DNA of 64,000 nucleotides from the NCBI GenBank assembly GCA_963573385.1, contig CAUYLG010047285.1, forward strand, positions 1-64,000, read 5' to 3'. The stretch is from Cacajao melanocephalus. Taxonomy: Eukaryota > Chordata > Mammalia > Primates > Pitheciidae. This document shows positions 43,420 through 57,872 of the stretch, piece after piece. Below the pieces are notes generated by a model. That model was given only the letters and a program-made list of their open reading frames with translations, had not been told where the DNA came from and did not search any database. The position numbers and the translations under genes are program-made. Positions within the stretch are counted from its first letter, which is position 1, and every line of letters begins with the position of its first letter.

Positions 43420-43625
43420 GAGCAGCCTGTGGGAGGCTTAGCCTCAGTGCAAATGGGATTTCAGAGCACCACACCTGAGATCCTCTGGTCAATTATGTTC
43501 ATGGCAGCAGGAGCTTTGAATGGCGCATTTCCATGGCCCTTACACCTACTGAATCAGGATCTGCATTTTAACAAAACCTCTAAGCGATTTATGTGCACAT
43601 TGAAGAATTTTAAGAAGCACTTCTC
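43420..43625 (-). mobile_element. MER20/MER5-like element, minus strand
   Basis: ..CCTACTGAATCAGGATCTGC.., ..GTGCACATTGAAGAATTTTA.., ..AAGCACTTC resemble the reverse complement of MER20-type hAT MITEs. The left part is weak. Confidence 0.6.
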
Positions 43626-43727
43626 TAGAATAATAATTTGTAACTTTGAGGATCTTACCCAGAATCAATAAAAATATTAATAATCAGCATAGGATCTCCT
43701 CAAAAATTCAGCTTCCTTGGGATGGTG

Positions 43728-43749
43728 TTTTTTTTTTTTTTTTTTTTTT
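43728..43749. repeat. T22 homopolymer
   Basis: An uninterrupted run of 22 T. Confidence 0.95.
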
Positions 43750-44234
43750 CAGTTCATTTGAACAGAGTTGCTGTTCAAAGTGAGAACTAGAGCAGATAAT
43801 TTGTTGTTAATGTGTAACACACGTGCAAAGTGGATTTAGGGCCAAAGCAGAAGTTCCAAGATGTTTGCCTCTTTGCTAAAAAAAGATAGATGTGATTTAC
43901 TTCCTTTTGTATTTTAGGGTTCAAGGTCCCTGTGGCAGAGGATTATATATTTTTGTATCTATTGTCTTGTACCGTGAAGTAAGATCTAAATGTGACACTT
44001 GTAGTGACAGCTGGAAGTAAACAATCTGTCAGACAAATCTTACTTTATGTCTACTGGTCCAGTGCTTAGTAATTTAGAGACTCTCTCTTGGACAGAATAG
44101 ACTATAAAATAAGCCTTGCCACAAGGCCTTGTCACCTGATTTATGGACTTTTCCATATATTTAAAATATACATACACTTATATGATCAGGATATTCACAA
44201 TCGTCATGTGATCATCCTCTGAACCGTTGATTTC

Positions 44235-44362
44235 CAGGCAGTGGTCTAGGGACTACTGCTTGGAAAAAATTGTATTTTCTCCATCTACAATCAGGTCTTG
44301 AGGTCAGTATTTTTTAAAAAGCTCTCCAGGTGGTAAAACCCGAATTTGGAAACCACCGCTGT
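44235..44362. mobile_element. MER5-like fragment
   Basis: ..CCAGGCAGTGGTCTAGGGAC.., ..GCTCTCCAGGTGGT.., ..TTTGGAAACCACCGCT suggest a diverged MER5-type MITE. Confidence 0.45.
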
Positions 44363-44761
44363 AAGCTAAAATGTATTGAGGATTCAGGTCTATCCTATGT
44401 AAACATCCTCTGATACAGTGGTATAACTTACTCTGAATTCCAAATGCCACTTGTTCCTTGCTTACTGGGGAGTATCCTTACATGAAGAGTGATAAACGAA
44501 TTTTAAGTTTTTTAATTAAATATAACAAACTTTTATTACTCTCTGGAATATTTATTATCTTAGAATTCAATGTAATTTTTACATCATTATTTATTATTTA
44601 TTAGCAGGCCTGTTGCACTGAGGCCCATAGCACTAAACATCTGGCTGTAAATATAGTTGGACTGCCCTCAGTCTTAGGCAGAGAAAGTTCCCCTAAAGAC
44701 AGCCATATAGGTGTTTCCTGAAACAGGACTTTCCTAGAAACTGAGTACCTCTGGTCTGTAT

Positions 44762-45300
<539 letters not shown>

Positions 45301-45499
45301 GTTGGGCATGGAGAGATGGGGGTGGGTCAAGTCCACAGGAGAACCTGGAGAAGGGCCTGGCAAACAGAATAGTACAGATGCATCACATAAGTCACCAGTC
45401 TGTGCTGCCCTTATTTACCAGACATAAGAGGAATATCTAAATTCTGAACAGGTCAAGTGAATGCATTTAAAATATAATTCATTATCTTTCCCTGCCATA

Positions 45500-45830
45500 A
45501 AACAAACAAAACCTGCTTCTCCTCATGTATTCCTTGACTGGTGACTGGCACTTCATTTTGTACTATGTCCCCAGCCAGGAACATGGGAGGCTTCTCCTTC
45601 ACTCCCTATAGCCAATCAGTGATCAAGAACTGTCCATTTAACCTCTATCCCTCTCCTCTCCTCTATCCACTGCCATTGTTGCTGCCTCAGACAAGCCTTT
45701 AGACCCAGACACTGCAGTAGTTTCCCATCTGTTCTCCCTAGATTGAGACCTGCCTCTTTCCACTCCATTCTCACATCAGTTTAGAACATAAGTGGCTTTA
45801 CTTTCTATAGGAAAAGATCTAAACTCTTCA
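45500..45830 (+). mobile_element. L2 fragment
   Basis: L2-style text: ..CACTGCCATTGTTGCTGCCT.., ..ACTGCAGTAGTTTCCCATCT... Confidence 0.6.
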
Positions 45831-45837
45831 TCTAAGC

Positions 45838-46035
45838 AAGACTGCTTGGATTCAAACCCTGGCTTCATCGCTTGATAGCTGCAGGCAGGTCATTCCACCT
45901 CTCACCCCCTCAGTTCCTTCATCTGTAAAACGGATGGAAGTGGAATCTCCTTCATAGGGTTATGTGAGGGTTAATTGAGTTAATACTGTACATGTGAAGT
46001 TGTTAACAATGCCTGGCATAAAATAAATACACAAT
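45838..46035 (+). mobile_element. MIR
   Basis: A near complete MIR: ..TTGGATTCAAACCCTGGCTT.., ..TTCCTTCATCTGTAAAACGG.., ..AATGCCTGGCATAAAATAAA. Confidence 0.85.
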
Positions 46036-46284
46036 GATTCGGTCATAATGGGGTAGCAAGTTAACTCAGTGTACATGCCAGGTAAATAAAGACAACTAGG
46101 ACTTACCTTGCCTTCTAAGGGCTAACAACCTGAAGCTGGGCAAGAAGACGAAGAGATAAACAAATTACTCCATTTGATCAATGCTGTTATAATTTTGAGC
46201 AAAGTGCCAAAAAATCATTTGGGAATCAGAGAGAAAACTATAAAATCTTGTTATCTAAAATTGTTATATTAAAACTTATTTTCT

Positions 46285-46570
<286 letters not shown>

Positions 46571-47039
46571 TCAAGCCCCCAAATACAGCTTAATACCTCC
46601 CAAACCACAAGTTTCTTATGCATGAAATTTGCATATTCATAATTTTGTTTCTAGACCTTTGCAGTAACCACAGGCAGTTTGGTTCTTGTATATGTGAATA
46701 TTTAGGTCCATTCTCTTAGGATTAATTTGAAAAAAGAATAACTGAGCATTAGACATACAAAAGGGAAAAACAAGTAAACCATAGAGGAATAATAGAGAGA
46801 TTACAATAAAACCTTGGGAAAAATATAAAATTATGGTCTTGAACTGTACTCTAGTGGTTTCTGGACGTTGTGGGCTACTGAGATTTGTGTAAGAATTGCT
46901 ACGGCGGTATCGGGGAGACTGGAGGACATTGGCAGAATACACATAAATTCAAAGTAGTTTATAAATATATACATATAAATTCACAGCGCCGAATATGCAT
47001 ACTAAAGAAGAAACAGAGTTGGAGAAATGGCATTTGGTA

Positions 47040-47310
47040 CAGGTAACAGAATAGCATAGCGTTTGAGTTTAGGCTCAACCTAAAATGCTTCGGCTACTCA
47101 CTAGCATTGTGACTTTGGAAACTTATTGAATTTTTCTAAATCTTAATTCTCTCATCTGGAAGATTGGATTATAGTAGTACTACTGAATAAGATAGTTAGA
47201 ATTAACTAGGAAAATGTCCTAACACACTTTACAAGTAATTTGCAAATAGCAAGTAGCCAATAAATGTTAGGTGTGCTATTGATGATGATGATTAATACCA
47301 TGGGCTTGTT
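47040..47310 (+). mobile_element. MIR
   Basis: ..TAGCATTGTGACTTTGGAAA.., ..TTAATTCTCTCATCTGGAAG.., ..AGTAGCCAATAAATGTTAGG. Confidence 0.8.
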
Positions 47311-47839
47311 TTTAGCAGTCAAACCAAAATAAATTTATATATATATCTCAATTAAATTTGTGGAAAGGATGTCATACAGTACTTGTTATTTCGTATGTGG
47401 CAGGTAATATTTACTAATGTTACCTTTATTTAGAATATGCTGCCTTTTGTTGCCATATACTAATGGATGTAAAATACTATCATAGAGTTTAATAAGTATA
47501 TTACTTATCTCTCCTTCCCCCATTCTGTTTTTCACATTTGAGTTTAAATTTCTACGAAAGTTAACCTACTACTAAAAAATATAACCTACAACTGAAGAAC
47601 TGTAGAATTCCAGAACTCCTTAATTTCATTACCTAATTTAATAGTCATTGACAATGCCAGTTTTGTTAATAGTGCTTCTAAAGTGCTTATGTATTTTAGA
47701 TATTCTCCCTACTGTCATGTATATCCTATGTGTTTTCACCTTCTCTGATATTAGTAAGTAATTTTGTGACCAAAGATAAACAGTCTGATTTAGCATACTT
47801 TAATGTAACTAGAGTATGTATGAGTAATGTATTAGAGGT

Positions 47840-48055
47840 TCTCTCCTATAGGACACCTTCCTTCTCCAGCTCAGCTAAGTGACTCCCCCAACCCCTGCTC
47901 CTGTAAACCCTGTACATTCTCCATCTGTATATTTTTAACTTATTTGTACCTTCAAACAAACCGTGAGCACTTTAACCTTGGTAGCAATGACCATATCATG
48001 CAACATTGAACATCCCAGTAGACAGTTGATTTTTGTTAAGTGAATGAATGAATGC
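47840..48055 (+). mobile_element. L2 3' end
   Basis: ..GGACACCTTCCTTCTCCAGC.., ..CAGTTGATTTTTGTTAAGTG.. then AATGAATGAATG. Confidence 0.6.
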
Positions 48056-49129
48056 TGCCTTCTTATATCGCTTATGTAATTCTTAAGGTATGGTCAGCAA
48101 TGTACGAGTGACTGATTCAATTAATTCATAAATTTAAAATGCCTTTAAAAATAAGATAAAGTAAGACAAAAATAGGAAATTTTAGCAGGAGAACTAATAT
48201 TAACCTAATTCTGAAAACTTGTCTGTGGCATAGCCATCTTTCTTTCTGAAGAAGGTTCTTTTCTTTCTGAAGAAGGTTGCCTGCCCTTCTGAAAAGGCCA
48301 AAGGCCTTACCCTAGTTTGTTTACCCCAGTTTCCTGATTAGTAACTACTAAATAGCCTGTTTAAAGTGACCAGTCTAGATGTCCACTCTGGCAGACTAAA
48401 GGGGGCTCCTGTCCCAACTGGCTGTGGTTTTAGGCCCTGAAATGAGAGACATAGACTTTACACACTTCAGCTTTTAAAGATACTGTGGATGATGTTAGGA
48501 AAAGGAATAATACAGCCAGGAAAAATGTCTACCACCTCACATATGTCTAGTGATTGAGCGTTCATCTATTTGTTCACAGAAGCCTGAATTGTAATACATA
48601 CTTGTGTAATAGGCAAATGATAAACATAAATCAACGTAGAAAATTGTCATCAGGGCCACCCAGCGCATACTATGTCTACCCAGCATGAAAGCTATCTTCT
48701 TCTCTATTTGTGACAAATAATCAGAAACAAGGAAGAGTTTGCAGGTGCAACAGGAAGCAGCTTAAAAGACAGGCCTGGCATCATCTGTAGCCTTAACGTA
48801 TACCATTTACTTCCCTTAGTGTGATGATTCTCAGCAGTAGGTCACAACTGAGCCTTAGAACCTTAACCCAGAGTGTTGCAGCCTTCCCCCTTGCAAGTAC
48901 TCCAGGAATTGCTGCCATTGGCCAGTGTCCAAGAAGAAGGTTTGAACAGCTGCCCTGACAAATGGGTTTCCTCAGTTCAGGCAAGCAAATGAGGAGTTTG
49001 AGCTGCTTTGCAATACTCCATGCCTCTGGGCTACAAAAGCTGTTTAAAATTATAATAAAGTATCCTACTCTCTAGCACTATGTATTATTTTCTTTTTGGA
49101 GACATGTAAGTATCTTTAGGATCATTTTA
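48056..49129. other. Intronic stretch without recognised gene
   Basis: It contains a 21-bp tandem duplication (TCTTTCTGAAGAAGGTT at 48241 and 48262). No family was recognised for 48480-49090. Confidence 0.4.
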
Positions 49130-49171
49130 ATGCAGGAGATGAGAAATCATCCATATGAAGAGTTGGTTTCA

Positions 49172-49260
49172 GCTTTTCTTTCTTTCTTTTTCTTTCTCTT
49201 TCTTTCTTTCTTTGCTTTTCTTTCTTTCTTTTTTTTTTTTTTTTTTTTTTTGTCTCTTCC
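49172..49260. repeat. (CTTT)n plus T23 microsatellite forming the exon 2 polypyrimidine tract
   Basis: An almost pure pyrimidine run of CTTT units, broken by a single G at 49214, is followed by T23 (49229-49251) and then TGTCTCTTCCAG. The acceptor AG is at 49261-49262. Variation in repeat length would alter the distance between branch point and acceptor. Confidence 0.92.
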
Positions 49261-49262
49261 AG

Positions 49263-49464
49263 ACAGTAAGGATTGTATCCTGGAGCCGCTTTCCCTGCCA
49301 GAAAGTCCAGGTGGCACCACCACTTTAGAAGGTTCTCCATCTGTGCCTTGTATTTTCTGTGAAGAACATTTTCCTGTGGCTGAACAAGACAAACTTCTGA
49401 AGCACATGATTATTGAGCATAAGATTGTCATAGCTGATGTCAAACTGGTTGCTGATTTCCAAAG
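49263..49464 (+). CDS. ZNF277: ZNF277 coding exon 2 (C2H2 zinc finger exon)
   Basis: This is an internal coding exon of 202 nt. Its acceptor is a long pyrimidine tract ending in ..cttccag, and its donor is a perfect AG|gtaagt. It starts at codon position 2 (split Asp) and ends after two bases of an Arg codon that exon 3 completes. The peptide starts DSKDCILEPLSLPESPGG and then carries one zinc-finger signature: Cys at exon residues 30 and 33, His at 48 and 53, giving C-x2-C-x14-H-x4-H. The Cys-to-His spacing is longer than the classic x12. I recognise it from memory as the N-terminal part of ZNF277. That protein is reported in the literature as a nuclear C2H2 factor that interacts with BMI1/Polycomb and acts at the INK4A/ARF locus. 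The start codon lies in exon 1 outside the window. An upstream in-frame ATG at 49130 is intronic. Confidence 0.93.
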
Positions 49465-49500
49465 GTAAGTTCTGTTTTTGTCCTTAGAAGAAATTAATTT

Positions 49501-49775
49501 GACCAGGTATGCCTTCTAATGTCTATAATCCCAGTACTTTGGGAGGCCAAAATGGGAGGATCACTTGAGGCCAGGAGTTCAAGATGCCAGCTCTACCAAA
49601 AAAAATTAAAAATTAGCTAGGATTAGTGGCATGCCCATGTAGTTCCAGCTATTTGGGAGGCTGAGACAGGAGGGCTGCTTGCACCCAGGAGTTCATGGCT
49701 GCAGTGAGCTACAGTTTACACCACTGCACTCCAGCCTGGGTGACAGAATGAGACCCTGTCTCTTAAGAAAGAGAA
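49501..49775 (+). mobile_element. Alu (AluJ-like)
   Basis: An old dimeric Alu starting 36 bp after the exon 2 donor. Confidence 0.9.
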
Positions 49776-49841
49776 TTAAATTTATTATTTATTAAAGGAA
49801 TGACATAATCTATCTATAAAATAATTGCTATAGAAATATGA

Positions 49842-50961
<1,120 letters not shown>

Positions 50962-51128
50962 TGACTATGAAAGTAGGCAAGCCTGGGGTTGAATGCAGGC
51001 TTTCATACTTCCTAACCTTGTGATTTCCTGCAAGCTACTTAACTACTCTAAGCATCTGTTTCCTCATCTATAAAATGGAGGTAACACCAGCCCTCATAAG
51101 GTTATTGAATGTTACATAAAACAGAGTA
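50962..51128 (+). mobile_element. MIR
   Basis: ..AGGCAAGCCTGGGGTTGAAT.., ..GTTTCCTCATCTATAAAATG.., ..CCCTCATAAGGTTATTGAAT. Confidence 0.85.
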
Positions 51129-51551
51129 TGGGATTTGAGAGCAATCTGGCTTCAACATCTGTCACCCCCTTCATCGCCAGGGTTGATTCGGCTGATCTGG
51201 CTTGCTAAGCGGCTGTCCCCTTCCTCCCTCACCACTCCATGTGCATCCCTCCCAAAGCTGTGCTCTCAGTCAAAGAGGACAACCATCCTCGGTAGAAGAG
51301 GATCAGTCTTTGGTCAAGGGTATACGAGTAGCTGCACTTTCCTGGTAGAACCTCCAGACAAGCTCTGAAGGTCCATTTATAGGAGAATGTAGATTAGTCA
51401 AGCTTCCAAGATTCCAGACACATCCACATTAGGTGCTACATGTGGCAGTCTGCCTTTCTTGGAAAAAAAAAAAAAGGAATTGAAAGAAATACTACATGGG
51501 TTATTCTTTGCGAAGATTTCTATTAATTAGCTTTTCTTTCATGGGAAACTT

Positions 51552-51816
51552 TTATTTTTCTTTTTGAGTCCAGGCTGGAGGGCAGTGTCATGATCTTAGC
51601 TCAGTACAACCTCCGCCTCCCTGGCTCAAGCAATCCTCCCGCCTGAGCCTCCCACAGGCATGCACCACTACACCGGACTAATTCTTTATGTTTTTTTGTA
51701 GAGACAAGGTTTCACCTTGTTGCCCAGGCTGGTCTAGAACTCCTGGGCTCAAGCAATCTGCCGACCTCGGCCTCCCAAAGTGTTGGGATTACAGGGTGAG
51801 CCACAGTGGCTGGCCA
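51552..51816 (-). mobile_element. Alu with internal deletions, minus strand
   Basis: A reverse-oriented dimeric Alu missing the GAGACAGAGTCTC-like end and part of the first linker region. Confidence 0.9.
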
Positions 51817-54319
51817 TGAAACTATTCTTTTATTCTCTTTTATCATATAAACACAAATTTTTCTTCAGGAATTGAAAAAAAAAATTATCTACCAGTGATA
51901 ATTGAATAGTTTAAGATTTTTCTTTCTCCTCTGCCCATAAAGTATGTAAGGAATGTCTGAGGAATGTCTGTATTCTCCTTTGTGCTTATGTATCATAGGT
52001 AAGTAGCTATATTTGTACTAATCAATCTCTATTTGTATTACTGTTATTAATCTCCTTATCCTATTATCCATATACAGATAGGAAAATTGAATTATTTACT
52101 AGGTCTCAGGACTTAGGAGTTACTAATTAAATGTTGGGATTATTCATGCTATAAATGCAGATATACAGTAGAGTGGATGCTTTAATTAAAAAGAAAAGGA
52201 TGCATATCTGATATAAGTGCTGTCTAAAGTGTATCATTAACATGTATTTAAAATATGGAAACCTAGATTTTCCTTGTTAACTGTCCTTCTAATTAAATAA
52301 AATTTTTACTCTCAGCAGTTAAAAATGTGATTAATTCTAGTTGACCAGGCATGTATCTGAGTAAACTCTGTTGCTTTTAAATACCTTTGACTACACCCAG
52401 TCTCCTTTAAATAATAACCTCCTACTAGTTAAGGAAACTAAAAATTCCTCTCCCAAACAATCCAAGTATTGATTGTTATGATCAAAGTTAAATTGGAATC
52501 TTCTCAATATCATGTAACTTGTTTCTAACTTTAGAAGACAAGTTATAAGGTGTAGGGTTGGGAGGAGGGAACATGAGAGGTTCAATTGGCAGGAACACAT
52601 TCACTCGGAACTCAAGAGGAATTGTTACTTCTGAGTACAATAAGTGATAAAGATGATAATAAATAAGAGATGGACTTACCTAGTGGTTTTCAAGAAATAA
52701 GCTATAAGGTTTCATACTATATTTGGGTTGTTTTTTTTTTTTTTTTTTGGAAACAAAATAACAGTATCACTTCCTGGGGCAGAAGAAATAAAAATAAAAG
52801 TCTTCCATTGAGTCCATTTAACATAGTTATTTATACTGAGCTATTTGCTAGCTTTATTCAGCAGATAAAATTGCTCTGAAAAATAAATGTTAACTTCTTA
52901 TTTCTTACCCTTTTCTATATTAAATTCCACACATTCACTGCTACTTAATTAACAACCATATTTCAAATCTTTATGCCTATGTCAATAAGCACCCCTGTTA
53001 CAGTGGGGGTGGGCAGGCAGGATATTGCTACAAGGATTTTTCATGAGACAATCCCGTGAGATATTATTTGAAGAAAAATAGTATTTGCTGATTACCTAGT
53101 TAATTAGTTTTTTACTTGGATTTTTAATAAAGTATGAAATACTTTGATAACTTAGTTTACCACATGTTGTTTCCTAGTGGCCTTTATATATTGAGTAGCT
53201 GCAATTGTAGCTTTCAGTAAACTAAAGCAGTTGGAAAAAATACAGAAGAGAAGTACTAAATGATCTCTTAAATTTGAACAATATGTTCTAGTGAGTGGGA
53301 AAAAATGCCACAAGAAGCATGCACTGAAGATCTGTTATCTTTATGCTGTCATTCAGTTGATTACAATTTATCTGAATGCCCTTACCATCCAAAAGGAAAT
53401 GTATATGTTAACACCTCCTAATTATAAGCTTAAAAACCACTGTTATGTGTTTAATGACGGATGTTTCTTTACTCCAATTTAGTCATAGGTCAAATGTATG
53501 CTGCTGTTGATGTCTATAGTATACCACAGTAAAATATAATTCATAATTTTATATATTTAAGTTGTATGGTGGTTTATGGTTATATTTTGCTTTGTAACAG
53601 ATGATTTTTTTCTTTGATGTTGTCACCCAAGTTTTGGTTAGAAAGAGAACACTCAAATGACAACTTTGTTCCTCTTGGACCAACCTATTACCTGCTTTAT
53701 CCCAAGGGAAGCACTTCCTATTTGAGGAGGGCAACTGAGGTTCTGCTAGACAGAATCTCCCCATGATTTTAAGTCAATTGATGTTAGTAATTGCTTCCCT
53801 TGTGTATATCACCTTGAAGTAAACTCTGATAGAAAATAAGTGTGTCATATGATTCTTCTCTTCAAACATCAAAGAGACAGTACCCAAACATAGAAGTTTT
53901 TGGAGACTGAGACCCACTGACTGTTGGAATCAGGCTCTTGTTACCTCTGTAGTGGAACTTCTTTGCATCTTTTCCTTGCCTATTTAAGCAGTTCCAAATC
54001 AACAGCCCCAAACAGCTAGTGTCAATTTTCAGCCCTTATGTAGCAACTTAGAAGCAGTTCAGACCGAAGGCTACTGTTAAGTAGCATGCCTTTCAGAAAG
54101 GGAAAACATTCTCTTTCTCTTCAGACTTCATTTCTGTACTTCTGGTTCTGCCTTGGCAAAAAGCATTCTATGTGACCTCGTTGGTCTCTGAGGAGAAAAA
54201 ATGCTTCAACTCTCTATTACAACTTTAATTTAGGGGCTTTTTACTGTCCCTGCCTTCCCTTTTCTGCATTTCTTGTACCGAATGGTCCCCACATGACAAC
54301 AGAGGAGCTGTAGAAGACT
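51817..54319. other. Intron 2 stretch without recognised feature
   Basis: 2.5 kb of AT-rich sequence with a T18 run at 52731-52748; no repeat family or exon recognised. Confidence 0.45.
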
Positions 54320-54460
54320 GAGTTTGGCCTTGGAGCTGGAGAGATAACGTTCACATCTCAAATCTAACATGTTAATTGTGTGACCTTGGAAAAGTAAGGA
54401 CTCATTAAATGGTAGCTGCTAATAATTGTCATTATTGTCACCATCATCATTCTTCTCTTC
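54320..54460 (+). mobile_element. MIR fragment
   Basis: ..GTTAATTGTGTGACCTTGGA.. fits the MIR core, with the following part shortened. Confidence 0.55.
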
Positions 54461-54689
54461 TACCTATATGTGCCCTCTGACACTATTAATATAATGTAAC
54501 TAATTTGTCTTTTTCATCAAATGCTTGCTGGAATGTTATTGTTGCTTTTGTTTTGAATTCGTTGTGTGGCCATTATTTCCCTGGGATAAACGTAAATTCT
54601 TCACTGCCTTAGTCATTTAAACATGTTACTTTTCCTTATAGCGATAACTGTCAGATATCTTAAACACCCAGAATTTTGGACACTGTGCT

Positions 54690-54815
54690 TTACATGCATT
54701 ATTCTATTTAATTATCAACAATTTATTTTGGCAGATGAATCAACTGAGTTTCAGAAAGATTAAATAACTTTAAATTTAGGCTTATATTTTTGAAATCAAA
54801 GTCCCTGCTTCTCTA
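54690..54815 (-). mobile_element. MIR fragment, minus strand
   Basis: ..GGCAGATGAATCAACTGAGT.., ..AAAGATTAAATAACTT.. resemble the reverse-complement MIR core. Confidence 0.55.
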
Positions 54816-54960
54816 TTCACCATTGCTTCTGGGGCGATAATTAATATGTTAACTATGATACTTTGACCACCGTCTTAATTTAAAAAGTAAAACTGCTTCT
54901 AGCATAAGATCTGTGCAGATAAGCAATCAGTATTGATTGTCCATTAAAAAAAAATGTCAT

Positions 54961-55250
54961 GGCCAGGCACGGTGGCTTTCACCTGCAATCTCAGCACTTT
55001 GGGAGGCCAAGGCAGGCAGATTGCTTGAGCTCACGAGTTCAAGACTAGCCTGGGCAACGTGGCAAAACCCCATCTCTACAAATAAATAGGAAAATTAGTT
55101 GGGCATGGTGGTGTATGCCTGTAGTCTCAGCTACTCGACTAGAAGATGGCTTGAACCCAGGAGGCAGAGGTTGCAGAGAGCCAAGATCATGCCACTGCAC
55201 TCCAGCCTGGGCAATAGAGCCAGACATTATCTCAAAAAAAAAAAAAAAAA
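54961..55250 (+). mobile_element. Alu (AluS-like)
   Basis: A near full-length Alu with an A18 tail. Similar A-rich GTCAT sequence on both sides suggests a target duplication. Confidence 0.94.
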
Positions 55251-57514
55251 AGTCATTAATATTTCAAAGAGCAGCCTGTTCACGAGAATCCAAAGCTCTT
55301 ACCTGGTCATCTGTTCCACGTGGTTTCACACAGATACTTTTCTAAGACTGTGAACATTTTCCAAAGTAAAGTCGTCTGTGTATTCAAGGAATTATCACTG
55401 CCTTTCAACAGGCTCTAGACCCAAAATTGAACTAATTATATAGAGTTGACCATTCTGCTTTGTCTAGAGGATATCATCCGGGTAGTCCTCAGTGGAATGG
55501 CAACCAGCACTGATGATCCTCTCTTTAGTGTATTCTAGCAATAGCCATAAAGAACCTCCAGAGGAAACTTGGCCTTCCTGTCTTTTGAAGTCAGTTATCT
55601 TAGCACCTGGTTCTACCATGTACAAATTTGATTAGTCATGAAAACGGATGTTTATATTTTAATTTAGAAGAATAATCCATCTTCTGTTGCTGACATCTCT
55701 AATATAGGTTCTACTGTTTTCCTTCATCCCTGTCACCACTTTGGAATAGAAAATGTGCTGAGGGGAGAATAAGGATTAGGAATGTCATTTTTATTCTTTT
55801 AAGCCTCCTCTTGTCTTCTCTTTCTCCCTTCTTCCTCTCTCCCGTGGGTTGGAGGGGAAAGCAACTAGTAAGGAATGGAAAGCTAGAGACTAGGAGTAGC
55901 CATGTAGGAGACTGAGGAGTACAAGGTGTTGAAGGTGGCCCAGGATGGCTAAGGAAATAATGTCCCAGCTTTTGTAGGAACTTTTTCTCTATTTCGTTGT
56001 GATGGATCCAATATGCACTTGCCACCTTGTGAGATATCTAATATGGAAGCCGTTGAGTTAGCCATAGAGTAGGGTGCATCATTCATGTATTTGTGATTTA
56101 AGGCTCAATGGGAGCTTGGATTGTCATTTTCAGATCTCTTAGGATAAAATCTAGCACTGTTTTATAAGGAAAGGGTTCTCCCCTTACTTACACATCAAAG
56201 TTAACAGTATGGTTGTTTAGGAGAAGAAAAACTTAAACATGGGGCTCTGGTTTTATACACTATTCATTGACTTCTTTTTCTTACATATTCTATATTTATT
56301 CAGTGTATTTTTATTTGATGTCAGCTCGTCATGTTTCTCTCTTTCTCCCAGACCTCTCCCCAGCACAGATTTCTGATACAAAAATGCCCTTTCCATAGAG
56401 CACCATGGGAATGGAAAATTAATATTAAGAAAAAAGTAATAATAAAAAGGAGACAAAATATTGGGAATTGGGGACTACTTAGAGAACTTTACAGGAATCT
56501 TCAAATTCTCCACTTCCTTAAAACATTTACTGTGGACCTACTATTTCGAAAAAATTCCCTAGATGTGCAGTGTCAAGCCATTTAAAATGTCCAGATTCCT
56601 GCTCTTTCCATTATACTTCATCTATTTCAGTAAGTCTCATTTCTTTTATAAGGCTTTGGTTCGTTGGTGTAAGTTACTTGTTTTATCCCTCAGTTGTGTG
56701 GCCTGATAAATCAGGAGCTGTAGAGTCAACCTTTCCTTTTCCTTTCTGCCTGTAAAGATAACACTCTTCTTGGTACCATTCAATAAATGAGATTGCAATT
56801 GCCAATAGAAGTCTTGTTAGATAAATGGAAGGATGAACCACTTGTTAAATCCTGTCATCTTACTCCCTCTTTCATCACATATTCAGGTCTGGGTGTTATG
56901 CTTTGGTTTTTAATTTAGCTGGTGTGCTGCTTCTAACTCTGCTCATTAGATACAAGAATTGTAAGTTGGGCCATTTTTCCAAAGTCTAAATTTACCTCAT
57001 TTCAGACACAGTATGGACATATGGAATTTTTCTATCTTGTTATGTAGATATTGAATTTAGACTGATTTCTCATTGCATTATTCTTCTGACCTCTGGTCCT
57101 TTTATATATAAGATAACCACTCAGTTCTCTCTGCAGAATGTGTTATAGCCTATTTAATCATTATTGCATTTTGAAGACACATAAACTTACGTGTTATTTC
57201 AGAAAAATTCATTATCACATAAAAAATAATATATTTTAACTTTTCTATATGTATGTTTATTGAATTTGGGGATAGTGAAGTTTAGATGTTTTCATGACCT
57301 TACGTGGTAATTCCTTTTTATTAAATCTTTATTTCATACTTTAATAATGCTCCACTGCCTTTGTATTCATTAAAAAAACTGCTAGAAAAGCAGTTTTAAG
57401 TTAACATTTGATTTGTTGCTTTGGGATAATTGAATATACTTATAAAATCCTGTCATTCTAAAGCAAATAATATATTGAGTCTTCTCATCATTCCTAATTT
57501 TGTATTGTTCTAAG
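55251..57514. other. Intron 2 3' part without recognised feature
   Basis: 2.3 kb up to exon 3, AT-rich, nothing recognised. Confidence 0.45.
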
Positions 57515-57603
57515 GTACATTTTATATTGGAGGAAAAGGTTCACTGAACAGCCCATCACAGATTTTTGTAGTGTGATAAGAATTAATTCTACTGCTCCAT
57601 TTG
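57515..57603 (+). CDS. ZNF277: ZNF277 coding exon 3
   Basis: This 89-nt internal coding exon follows a ..tgttctaag acceptor and ends in TTTG|gtaagt. Its first base completes the Arg codon opened in exon 2, and its last G opens a Glu codon completed by exon 4. It encodes about 29 residues beginning YILYWRKRFTEQPITDF, an aromatic/basic segment with no zinc ligand pairs, matching my memory of the inter-finger region of ZNF277. The frame is open only in this phase, which together with both consensus splice sites supports a real exon. Only 269 bp separate it from exon 4. Confidence 0.92.
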
Positions 57604-57872
57604 GTAAGTATACATTCTCGCTACCATCTTTTCCCTACAATACCAAAATTCAAAGGAATAATCTTACTGGCTTATATTAGAATTGCTTTTACTTTCATGA
57701 TAGCTTAAATTAAATTGATGCGTTTATTTGGCCTAACTTGAATAAAGTTAAAACAATTCTATGCCAAAGAGATCCTGATAGACACAAACGTGTATTTTTT
57801 AAGAAGTCCTTCTGGGAAAAAAAAAAATGGTAAATATCTTTTTTCTTATTTGTTTTCCTAATCTCTCAACAG
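57604..57872 (+). other. ZNF277: ZNF277 intron 3 (short)
   Basis: This 269-bp intron (gtaagt..acag) is AT-rich and free of recognisable repeats. Its small size between introns of 8 kb and more than 6 kb makes exons 3 and 4 a likely jointly recognised pair. Confidence 0.9.

Noticed and set aside
49122..49443. Lys/Glu-rich open frames on the minus strand
   Set aside because: They are the reverse complement of the same microsatellite plus exon 2, with no independent support.
49130..49468. 112-codon open frame with Phe/Ser-rich run leading into exon 2
   Set aside because: The ATG is intronic and the Phe-rich part is the CTTT/poly-T tract. Only the part from 49263 is exon, with a consensus acceptor before it.
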